Positions 10,379-21,100 of a stretch of 64,000 nt of DNA are shown here, in pieces. The translations under genes and the position numbers were made by a program. This DNA is from Rattus norvegicus. Lineage: Eukaryota; Chordata; Mammalia; Rodentia; Muridae. The notes beneath the pieces are model-generated. The model searched no databases. It saw nothing but the letters and a program-made list of their open reading frames with translations, and was not told the DNA's origin. Position 1 is the stretch's first letter, and each line of letters starts with the position of its first letter. Location: assembly GCF_036323735.1 (NCBI RefSeq), contig NC_086034.1:9525001-9589000 (forward strand). The letters run 5' to 3'.

Positions 10379-11529
10379 GATGACTACAGCTCCAATGATG
10401 GCTCTTTAGTTTCCGCCTCTGAAAGCCTGGCTCTGACCCTCAGGGCTAATCTGAAGTTCAGTGGGATGTTACAAAGTGGGCCTGAATCACAAGGCCCAGG
10501 ACACTGAGAGCCACAAAATGAATGAGCTCCCTTGGACCTCCTGCCTCTCTTCTAGTGAGAAAAGTCCCATGCCTTGTGTGCCAGCTGGAGGTGGAAGATG
10601 CTTACAGAAGAGCTCGAGCATGAGCGCCAGCAGCTGCTGCCCGGGATGAGAAGCATCCTGAGAAGCTTCAAGTGCATGTGATATGTGGCCAGTGTTGGCG
10701 CAAGCCATGGTCATCACAGCCTTGACCCAAGAGATGTGGAGCTGAATAAGACATAGCTCTGCCTCCGTGGTAGAGCCAGTCTGCTAGAGAGAGGAAGATG
10801 GATGACAGCCACAGACAGGGGGCCCCTCAGTCATCGTGACAGCTGCAGGGTCTATGAGAATAAGGAGCCAGTAACGAACGCCTTCATGAAGAAGGTGCCA
10901 GAGGTTCAACCAGAAGGATGAGCCTGTCTGAGGCAGGTGGGAGAGGACTGAGTATCTCGGGCATACTGAAAAGAAGCCAGTGTGCTGGCAGATCTTGAGA
11001 GAATCTGTATCAGGCCAGACCCTAAGAGGCAGAGGGATGGAGGAGCTTGAAAGGGATGAGGTGCAAGAACTACTTGATCAAATGTGGGGCGCCCAGAGAA
11101 AGCCCATGCAGTGCTGTTAGTGAACGAGGCCTGGAATAGGGTTCTGGAGATGATAAAAATAGACAGAGGGAAAAGCTGGCTTGGATGTTGGTGGCTGAAG
11201 AAGAGGCCAGAGAGGAAGAGGGGTGCACTGGGAAGGCATAGCATGGGGTTAGGGACATATCAGTCTCTACTCAATCCCCAGATTTAGACCCAGAGCAACT
11301 CAGACTCTGTAGTAAAGGCAGTAAGTACAAAATAGGGCAGCATGCCTCATTATGGACAGGGTTACCAGGAAGGGCACATATGGGCCTTTCTAGATGCCTG
11401 AAGACAGCCCTGGGACATACGGAAAGCTCCAGGTGGCAGGAAGAAGAATGCGAACCACTCCTGCCCCAAGTCTAAGGGATACATAGATGCTGTGATCAGC
11501 CCAATGACTGTCCCAGAGTTGTCCATATC
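10379..11529. other. Intergenic DNA, no gene recognised
   Basis: A short frame near 10595-10680 (MLTEELEHERQQLLPG...) looks protein-like but has no support on either side. 10880-11140 has the feel of an ancient, decayed interspersed repeat (family not assigned). Confidence 0.35.
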
Positions 11530-11926
11530 TGTCCTAGTCAGGATTACTATTGTGATGAAATGCCGGGACCAAAAGCAACTTGGGGAGGGAAGGGTTTATT
11601 TCACTCACAGTTCCACAGAACAGATCATCATCCAAAGCAGTGAAGACAGGAATTCACACAGGGAAGGAACCAGGAGGCAGGAGCTGATGCGGAGGCCATG
11701 GAAGGGTGCCGGCTCCCTATGGCTTTCTCAGCCTTCTTTCTTATAGCACGCAGGACGGCCAGCCCAGGATGGAGTGATTCACACAGTCCCTATTAAGCAC
11801 TAATTAAGGAAATGTCCCACAGGCTTGCCTATAGCCCAGTCTTATGGGGGCATTTTCTCAGTTGAAGTTTCTTCCTCTCTGACTTCTCTAGCCTGTGTCA
11901 AGCTGATATAAAAATTAGTCAGCACA
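11530..11926 (-). mobile_element. MT-type MaLR solo LTR
   Basis: Reverse-oriented LTR. Its + strand view starts TGTCCTAGTCAGG and ends GTCAGCACA, and it includes the reverse of AATAAACCCTTCCCTCCC. Flanks ATATC and ATGCC share three bases only. Confidence 0.78.
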
Positions 11927-13039
11927 ATGCCTCATAAGATCACCTCAAATGGCAAAGGGGGACTTGCAGATATGGTTAAATTAAAGGCCTTGACATGAGG
12001 AGATTATCCCGTGGGTCTCTGCAATCTTGAGAGTCCTTACAAGAGAAGAGCTGAGAGAGAGTTGGACCCAAGAAACAGTGTCACCAACCTCCCCACCTGG
12101 GAGCACCTGGGAGGCAGAGGCAGGTGGATCTTGGTGGTTAGAGGCTAGCCTGGTCTACAGATCGAGTTCCAGGATACCCAGGACTATGTAAAGAGACCCT
12201 GTCACAAACACAAAACAACAATGAAGACCCAGAGTCAAAGGTTAGAAAATGCAGCAAACTGGCTTTGAAGATGAAGGAGGGGGCTCTAGTAAGCTGTCAT
12301 AGCAATTGGAAAAGGACTCCTCACTGGACCTCCAGGTAGAGACTACCATGAAGGCCCACCTCAGCCTCCGACCTGGAGCTGCTTTCACTGCAGCAGTAGG
12401 AACTAACAAGTGCAGATGTCTAATCACAGCTGGGAGGAAAGATGAATGTCTCCCTGACCAATCCTGAACACTGGACTCTCCCGACACTCTCCAATCTCAC
12501 TATGTTGCCAGGACAGTTGCTGAAGGAAAGGGGAGTAGTGAAATGCCAGGGTGGCCTAGCCTTCTAGAAGAGGTTCAGGAATGAGATCGTGTGCCCATTC
12601 CTTAGGGACAGGAGCCTGCCGCTCTGGGACCTCTTTTCCCAGGAGGTAAAGGTTCACAATCCATCCTCCCTTGCCTGGGGTGAAGGAGAGCTCCAGTAGA
12701 GCTTCCCACCAACCTACCCACTCGTGCAGTGCAGCCTTCCGCCTTGGGCAGACGACACACCAGCACCTCTGGCCACCCAGCGGCAAAGCTTCATCTTTGG
12801 GTGTTAGTTAATTCTATAACTGTAAAACACAAGACGGACTTCCCCTTTCCCAATTCCTCTTACAGGCGGCCCCCACCCCTTCAGAGCTTTTCATCCTCCC
12901 TGGAAGTTCTACAGAAATAGAGAAAGGACGCTTACTGAGGGCGTGAACTCACAGGTAGCAACCCCTGAAGATTCCTACAGAGCCCCCAGCAGGAGCCTCT
13001 CATCATCAAAACAGCCAGAGAACATGATACCACCTTTTG
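11927..13039. other. Intergenic DNA with a partial B1
   Basis: Contains the B1 fragment listed separately. The rest shows no gene. Confidence 0.4.
12103..12210 (+). mobile_element. Partial B1 SINE
   Basis: GGGAGGCAGAGGCAGGTGGATC ... GGCTAGCCTGGTCTACAGATC ... GAGACCCTGTC, missing the 5' third. Confidence 0.85.
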
Positions 13040-13074
13040 GCTTCTCCACCTTTTGGCTAAGATCAAGTGTAGTA
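13040..13074 (+). pseudogene. Short U2 snRNA-like fragment
   Basis: 13049-13074 matches bases ~13-38 of U2 snRNA exactly over 26 positions (key strings TTTTGGCTAAGATC and GTGTAGTA). Upstream GCTTCTC also matches, apart from a CA in place of GG. The match stops after GTAGTA, the branch-site-pairing segment; nothing downstream resembles U2. A 13-base piece (CCACCTTTTGGCT) is repeated 16 bases upstream. It cannot be a functional U2 gene. Confidence 0.75.
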
Positions 13075-13559
13075 ACAATCACCAGGATAACCAAAGACTC
13101 AGTTAATGATCACCTGGGTCAGATTGTCACCTTAATAGTGGCTTGCCATCCCTTACACACTTTTTAAGTCACCGCTAAGACCGTCAAGGTGGTGAGAGCC
13201 TCTGATGTTCACTTGAACACTCTTGAGGTGTTATTGTTACCTAGGTGAAATGGGGTCGGAAACCTGAAAATCCGACCTTGTGGAACCTGAGCTCCACACT
13301 GCTGCTGGGACGACCAGGCAGATAGATCTGTGCCCAGGAATGCTCAGGAACGCCTGCCTGGGATTGGAAAGGCTCCCCGGAGCCAAACCAGGGTTGGGGT
13401 CTAGAAGGAGGCGCAACTCAGCCCTCGAAGGAGATCAATGGAAGACCGGGGCGAATTTCTGGCCACCGTGTGTGAGATACAAGTCACTGCCAGATGCTGG
13501 TGAAGAAGGCTCTGCTCTACCCTCAGCAAAGGGAGTGACCCCCTGCCTGGCAGGGGCAG

Positions 13560-13844
13560 CAGGAAGCTGCTCAGGCCTCTGGCAAGGGTGCCTAGGACTA
13601 CCCCTCCCGGAGCCCTTGGTTTCCGGACTTGCAGCAGGGCCTCCGAGCCCCTACTGGGCACGGGGCCAGCACCAGGGCGGGGCATCGCCATGACCTGAGG
13701 GGCTGGAGCCCTGCCTCCGGGCCACCTCGCAGCAGTCTTCGCTTTCAGGAGGCTGCACTACACAGACTCCCGGTCCCTGCCGAGCTGTCCAGGCAGCAGC
13801 CTGAGTCTTAGAGCTCCGGAGCCGCGCCGCTCAGGAGCAACCCC
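13560..13844 (+). promoter_or_regulatory. Syt15: Candidate Syt15 5' UTR and proximal promoter
   Basis: GC-richer DNA with scattered CpGs directly upstream of the start codon, including a GGGCGGGG Sp1-type box near 13675-13682 and a GCCGCGCCGC stretch near 13821-13830. No TATA box is obvious. Assignment rests on position and composition only. Confidence 0.4.
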
Positions 13845-13851
13845 ATGGCAG
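13845..13851 (+). CDS. Syt15: Syt15 coding exon 1 (start codon)
   Basis: Only ATG GCA G is coding, followed by a strong GTAAGT donor. The split third codon (G|AG, Glu) joins exon 2 to give the expected MAEQLAL start. The 5' untranslated part lies upstream; its transcription start is not determined. Confidence 0.85.
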
Positions 13852-15172
13852 GTAAGTGGCCTCACTTCCTACCCCTCTCCCAACAGTTCAAGCACTTGTC
13901 TCCAGCTTGCCAACCTCGGAAATGGAGTAAACAGTGCAGCTAGCTCTTCTCAGTTACCTTTAAGATGTGTACCGGTCCCGCCTTCGCACCAGCTATCTAG
14001 CCCCCTGAACTTGGGAAAAGCCGTGCCCCGAGTCCCTGCAACCAGCAAGTGAGATCGAGCTGCTAAGCTTTGTTGGCAGCTCCATGCATAGCCTCCAGAG
14101 TCCCTGAAAATGTGGGATCCTTATGTCTCCATTTCTCAAATCTGCCAAACCCTTTACAAATAGGCTTCATTGCCTGCCACCTTCCACCCATAGCTTGAGT
14201 TCCCCTTGATAGAGGGCTTGGGAGCAGGGGGTGGGGGGAGACTGACTGGACACTATCTACAGAGCCTAGAGCATGTGGAGACTCACATCTCCTTCCATGT
14301 CTCACCACCACCACCCACCAAAATGAGCTCTGCCAAGCCACAGGGCAGCGACTCCTTCCTGGACTTTTCTTAAGGGCGCGGCACCCACACCCAAGCTCGC
14401 ATCCAAACCCTAGTAGGAGCCCAGGGAAGTAGAGGCTTTATGTTTGCTTTCTCCTCTGGAGAACAGCCACAACCAAGTTCGGGGCCAACTGCTTGCGAGG
14501 GAAATCTTTTGGGCTGAGACCAGCAAACATTCTACTTAGGTGCCATCCCGGGGGTGGGGCGCTGTCCAACCCTGCTCACTCCCAAGGACAGAGGTGTGTG
14601 AGTTGGTGTGCGGCTTTCTTCATCTGGCTCACAGCCTGCACTGGCGGTGTCTGCCTCAGAGCAGCTGGCCTTGGTGATAGGATGCATCATTGGGGGGCTG
14701 CTGCTGCTGATCGGAATCAGCTGCTGTCTGTGGAAGAGGCTTTGTACCACCTTCACCTATGAGGAACTGCCAGAGACAGCAGACACGGCCACCAGCTCTT
14801 CCTTCAGCAAAAAAGAGGAGAGGCCCTGCCGGTATGCTGGAATCCCATCTGTCAGGTGAGGTTCTGGACCTTCCTTTCTCTAAGTCCTTGCTTGGGTACT
14901 CAGTGGTGGGGTGGGACAAGGTGGGAAAGGAATGTTTTGCTGTGGGGTGCTTATCTCAGGCCATCTGCATGCTGGGAACTATGCCAAGGAACCGAGAAAC
15001 CTCACAATAAGCCGGAGGCAGGCTTTGTGAACCCCATTTTCTGGCTGGGAAAACTGACTCCGAGGATATAAAAAAAACAGGTCCAGATAGCACAACTAGG
15101 AATTAGAAGCCAGACAGCTTGCTGTCAGAGGCTGTGCTCTGACTCCCACCTGACTCTATTATGGGTAGACAG

Positions 15173-15233
<61 letters not shown>

Positions 15234-16188
15234 TGGTGTGTGTGTGTATTGGTGTGTGTGTGTATTGGTGTGTGTGTATTGGTGTGTGTGTATTGGTGTG
15301 TGTGTATGTGTGTGTGCATTGGTGTGTGTGTGTGTGTGCACTGGTGTGTGTGTGCATTTGTGTGTGTGTATTGGTGTGTGTGTGTATTGGTGTGTGTGTG
15401 TATTGGTGTGTGTGTGTGCATTGGTGTGTGTGTGTGCATTGGTGTGTGTGTATTGGTATGTGTGTATTAGTGTGTGTGTGTATTGGTGTGTGTGTATGTG
15501 TGTGTGCACACGCGAGTGTGCGTGTGTCCTAGTGTAGCCCCAGAAGTGATGCTCTTGGCTCTCTCTGGCTCTTCTCTCTCCAGCCTCTGGCACTCAGCCT
15601 CTTGGCTGAGCATTGAGGTCACATAATTCACTTGCTATCTACATGCGGTTTCCCTTCTTTTGGACAGGCTACCAAGTGTACCTTTTGTGGTACCCCCTTC
15701 TCACCAAGGCCGAGACTGGGTACGCCTACATGGTGGTGACTGGGCTGTGGCCCCACAGGACCCCTGCCCTGTCCCAGAGCACATAACCTGCACCTCGAGT
15801 CCTGGTAAGTCCTCCCAGGACTCAGACAGGGACTGATCTGGCTAGGTCTGGCCATCTGCTTTCCCTCCTGTGGCCAGCCCAAGGATGCCAGAGTTACCCC
15901 TGTCCACTGTTTCTGGTACTTTGGTCACCAAGTGCCTGCCTCACTCCATACTCATGCTGTTGTGGAGTTGGACCTCAGTGACTTCCTCCCTCTGAAGGGG
16001 AAGGAACGACAACCTCATTTGTAACTGAAGCTGGGTGTCAGCAGGGCTTGGCCCAAGGACACAGAGGCAGAAAGAATTTGACATAGGAACCCATGAGAAG
16101 GCTTGGCTGGTAAAAAGCACATGCCACCTAAACTTGACTGCTTAAGTGTGATCCCCAGATCCCAAGTAAAGTGAAAGGAAAGAACGGG

Positions 16189-16238
<50 letters not shown>

Positions 16239-18155
16239 TGTCATGTTCCTGCCCATACACACATCATATATGTATATTACTTACATACATACATGTATGC
16301 ACAAAAATAACCATAAGAAATAAAACAAAAAAGGTAAAGTGTTCAATATAGACTCAGAACCCAAGCATGTCCTGCTACAGAACTGGACTGGGTCCTGCCC
16401 CAGGCTGATAGATTGATTGGTCAACAGGGAGGGCAGAGGATAGGGAGAGGTGGCAGAGCTTAGCAGACACTTCTTTCCTCTGAAGATCTCCCAGGATACA
16501 CTCCGGTACGCAGCTATCCATTCCAAGAGTAAGAAGAAAGGCAGCATTCGGTCGCTGTCTATCCTTCCCTAGACACTGCAGAGAGAGTCGGGCCAGGTGC
16601 TGGGGATGGCGCTTCAGAAAACAAGGCCTGACATTCAGGGATGTGGGCAATCCGAGGACAGGTGGAACGCTCTGGCCTATGAGTGGCCTGGCCATGCTGT
16701 AGGTGCACCAAGAGCTGGCCACAGTCCCCATGTCCTTCTCTTTCTCTAGCTGCTGGCCAGACCTCCCTCCCCTTGTGTGTAATGGGGAGCATCAACCCCG
16801 AGCTGTACAAGTCCTCAGAGGACGTGAGCGAGGCGGGCTTCCCCGATGGCTGCCTGGGCCGGCTGTGGTTCTCGGTGGAGTACCAGCAGGAGTCCGAGCG
16901 GCTGCTGGTGGACCTGATCAAGGCCCAGCACCTGCAAGTTCCCGCTGAGACCTGCAGCACGCTGGTGAAGCTCCACCTGCTGCCTGACAAGCGGCGTTTT
17001 CTTCAGTCCAAGGCCAAACGCAAAACTTGCAACCCACAGTTTGATGAGAGCTTCATCTTTCAGGTACCTTGGAGCCGTGGTCTCCAGTGCCCCGGGGCTC
17101 CCTGGGAGGGAGCATTGTGCAGGATAACCGGACTTCCTACAGTCAGGGCTCCTCCAGCTCTGCTTTACTCCGGAGGCAGGAGCAGGAGCTACAGGAAGTA
17201 GCCCCAGGAAGGAGTCCTTGGCGATGAGGGGTTGTTTGTTTGTTTGTTTGTTTGTTTGTTTTAATGAGGCTTAGAGAGAGGTGGTCAGAGACTGGGTTCC
17301 TCCTGTCCTGGCTGCCATGGAGAAAGAAGAAGGCAAAAGCAAATTTTGAAACGTCTACTCAATGCTAGGCTCCAGCCCCTGGAGCTGTTGAAAGTCACCC
17401 AATACCTGGGCATCACAGGCAAGGTCATCCGAGGCAGACCCTCAGTCCTCTTTGAGTAGGGGCAGAAACTGCCTGTCCTGTTGAAGGTGTCAGGGACAGG
17501 AGCCATGGTTGCAGCCTGTTGGTGCCTTTGCATACCCTGGGTCTAAGGCTGGGTAAGAAGCCTGTGCACCGTGCTTACAACAGCCTGGGAACCACAGCAG
17601 GTGTCCAGGGCCTCCTAGAAGGACCTGCCAAGAGATCTTGGACAAACATTTCTCAAGAGCTGTGTGGCACAGTGACTGGAGGGAAGGAGAGGCCAGTCCA
17701 CTTCCAGAAAGCATGTGATTTCGGGGGGCTGGAGGATGGTTCAGGCCTTCCTCCAGGAGGCTGAGAGCTGGGAAGAGGTGTGGCCCACTCCCTCCTACCG
17801 GAGCCAGCGCTGGGAGACTGAATGGAAGGACGCCTGTTCTGTTCCTCTCACTTCCCCACGCTTTCACACCCAAAGGCTTTCTTGGCTTTTTGCTTGCCTG
17901 TTTTGGAGACAGGGTCTCACTGTGTAGCCCTGGTTGCCCTATATAGACCAGGCTGACCTCTCAAACTCACAGAGATCCTACTGTTTCTGTCACCCAGGTA
18001 GGTCCTGGAATCTGAGGCATTCACTACTACATCAGGTTCTTACATTCTTTGGTTTTCCTTAGATGTTTCCCGAGCCTTGGATGGGGAGAGGGCTAAAAGG
18101 TGTTTGGTTTGGGGATGACCACTGTGTCTCTCATTCTCGGCAGTTTGACCAGTTA

Positions 18156-18191
<36 letters not shown>

Positions 18192-21100
18192 CACGTGATC
18201 CTGGCCTCTGTGCTCTGGAAAGAAGGATCTAAACAAGCAAATCAGTACCATTTGGCCATCTGCTGTAGGCCAGACACAGACGCTGAGGTTTTACCTCCTA
18301 GACAAGAAGAACCATGACCCCATCTCACGGCTGTGAAGGCCACAAGTCAGAGAGAAGAGAGCCCATCTCCACAAGACTGGGCTATGCTTTCTGGACACTT
18401 TTTCTGCAAGCAAACCCTTTCCAAGGGCAGATTCTGGTTCCTAGGGTACCGAGGGGCACCAGGCAGCAATGGGTACAAGTCCTCTTGAAACACTGTAGGA
18501 TAAGGCTCAAGCCTGTGAATGCTTCCTCAGGTGGCTGGGCCTTGCTGCTGAGAGGGGTCCCCAGGGAAGCCTGGCTTTGGATGTGTATCCTGTCTCGAAC
18601 ATTTTATATTATCCACCTGGCCCCTACTCCCAGACCTGACCCTGGCCTGGGTCCTCTCCTTCCTCAGGTATCCAGCAAAAGTGTTGCCCAGAGGGTGCTG
18701 AAGTTCTCCGTGTACCACGTAAACAAGCAGAGGAAGCACCAGCTCCTGGGCCAGGTGCTGTTCCCACTGAAGAATGAGACCCTGGCAGGGGACCGCCACC
18801 GTGTTATCTGGAGAGACCTGGAAGCTGAGAACCTGGAGGTGAGATGGTCACCAGACACATACCATTGGAATCCACATACCGTGGTTAGCCAAGATATGCA
18901 CGGGGCCACCTGGCACCGCCTGGCCAGCATCTTCCCTCAGCACCCAGTCACCAAGTGGTGACTCAGGGAGCTGGGCCCAGGCCCTGCAGGAGAGGATGGG
19001 ACTTTGACTAAGCAGAGACACAGGACACTGAGATCCTTCAAGCGATAATCTGGAACAACTTGAAAAGTTACATCTGGCAACCAGGTGTAGTGTACACCTC
19101 TAGTGTCCCAGCATCTGGGAGAGCCTAGGACCAGGAAAACTTTTATCTCCCATTTCCCATTCCTCAGAGAGGACCTGTGTGAGCCCAAACATGCTTTAAA
19201 ATCCAGAGACTGGGCTCTAGCCCATTACTACAGGCTGGGAATCTCTTACCCAGAATGCTTAGGACTGGGAAGTTTCAGATTTTTAGTTTTTTTTCAGATG
19301 TTGCAATATTTACATATACAAGATGAGCTGTCTTAGGGAGTGGACCCAACTCCAATTCAATGTACGTTATATGCACATTAACCACAACGTGCAAGTATGA
19401 CTTTCTTTATACAGTATTTTAACTAATTTTGAGCATATGGAGGCAGAGAAATGGCTCAGTGGGTACGAGTACTCACTGGAAAAAAAGGGAACCTGAATTC
19501 ACATCTCTAGCACCATATAAAAGCCTGGTGTACGGCCTTATAACCGTGTAGCCTGCACTGCGGAGCGGAAACAGATGGAGTCTGGGAGCTTGCTAGCCAG
19601 CCAGCCTAACGCAGACAGAGGACTTCAGGGTCCGTACAAGGAGACCCTGTCTCGAGGCAGTAAGTGACAGAGGCAGAGAGTGACAGAGGAAAGTGTCCAA
19701 AGTCCTCTTCGGGCCTCTGCTTGGACCTGCGCATCTGAGCACATACGCACATGCTTGTACGTGCGCATGCATGTGCGCATGCGCACACACCGAAAAGCCT
19801 AAAGTAATGTTTCATGGTATGTAACCACATTTAGCGTTCAAAAGGTTTTGAGTATCAGATCATTTTAGATCTGGGGATGTTTAACTTGTACTCCACAAAT
19901 GTCTTCCAATACCCAGACATCAGTTTTCCTGTCTATAAAATGGCGCAAGCCTCAAAGGAAACCACGCAGGCTTGTCATGGGCGGGTGACAGGGCGTAAGT
20001 GCTTTCATCTCTGCCTCCCCAGCCCCTCTCGGAGTTTGGTGATCTCCAGTTCTGCCTCAGCTACAACGACTACCTGAGCCGCCTGACTGTGGTCGTGCTC
20101 CGGGCCAAGGGTCTCCAGCTCCAGGAAGACAGGGGTGTTGTCAGTGAGTCACCCCCCGACTCCCTCGCCCGATCCTAGATTAGGTTCCTCCTAGTGAGCC
20201 TAGCCCTAGAGTCTGACCTCCCTACCAGGGATCCAAATTGTGCTTCATGTTCCTAAGAGCAAACACTTGGCGCTTCCTCTACTCTGCCCTGTACTCCATC
20301 TGTGGACATTTCTGGTATCAAAAATCTTTTCTAAGGCAACATTAGGCGCCAAGGGCTCTGCCCGGACTGGAGACCCCGCCCTGTCCCTCCCGTTCCTCAG
20401 TGCAGTGTCTTGGTTCTTTGAACTGCCTTGCCTATCTTGCCTGTGTCTTTGCCGAATGGTTCCAGTACCTGCAGGTTCAGCCCCCTACCTCCCCATGCCT
20501 AAGGAAAGGCTCCTACTCCTTGGGGGTGCTGGTACCCTGATAGTGCCGCTGATTCCTGGCCTTCCAGAACACTGGAACCGGGCACTGGCCCTGCCCACCT
20601 CATGACCTCAGCCATTGGAAGATGCCTGCTACCTGCTGGAGTTCAAAGCCTGTGAACTCATCTGCACCCCACCCCGAAGCCCTTGGCTTCTGGATGAGCC
20701 CAAAGCCTGAGTTCCCAAAACACAATGCCTTCCCAGCAGCAGGGAGGCTGGGCTATGGTGCCAGGTCCAGGAAACTGGGCCAGCTGAGCATGAGCGCCTC
20801 TGGGGCCGGAGGAAGGCAAAGGAAACCAGGTTTCCCTGGGTCTTAAAGCATCACACTAATGGTTTGCTCCAATCACATCCGCTGGCTCAGGCAGTCAAGG
20901 ATCGGAAAGTGGTGGGAACCTGGTGCTTACAGAGGGGGCCCTCCTAGCCAGAGATCCTACTTTAGGATCTAGGCTTGTGCTCATTTCTCTTACCCACTAG
21001 TGTCTGTGTACTGCCCCACAGGCGTGTTTGTCAAGGTGTCTCTGATGAATCACAACAAATTCGTCAAGTGCAAGAGGACTTCGGCTGTACTGGGCTCCGT

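Noticed and set aside
10595..10680. Short protein-like frame MLTEELEHERQQLLPG
   Set aside because: Less than 30 codons, no splice sites or homologous continuation on either side.
15103..15593. Cys/Val-rich and His/Thr-rich open frames
   Set aside because: Products of the TG/CA tract inside a Syt15 intron, open in all phases because TG repeats contain no stops.
20999..21021. Alternative Syt15 acceptor ending at the AG at 20999-21000
   Set aside because: Would add non-conserved residues and shift phase; the CCCCACAG acceptor at 21021 restores the family sequence exactly.
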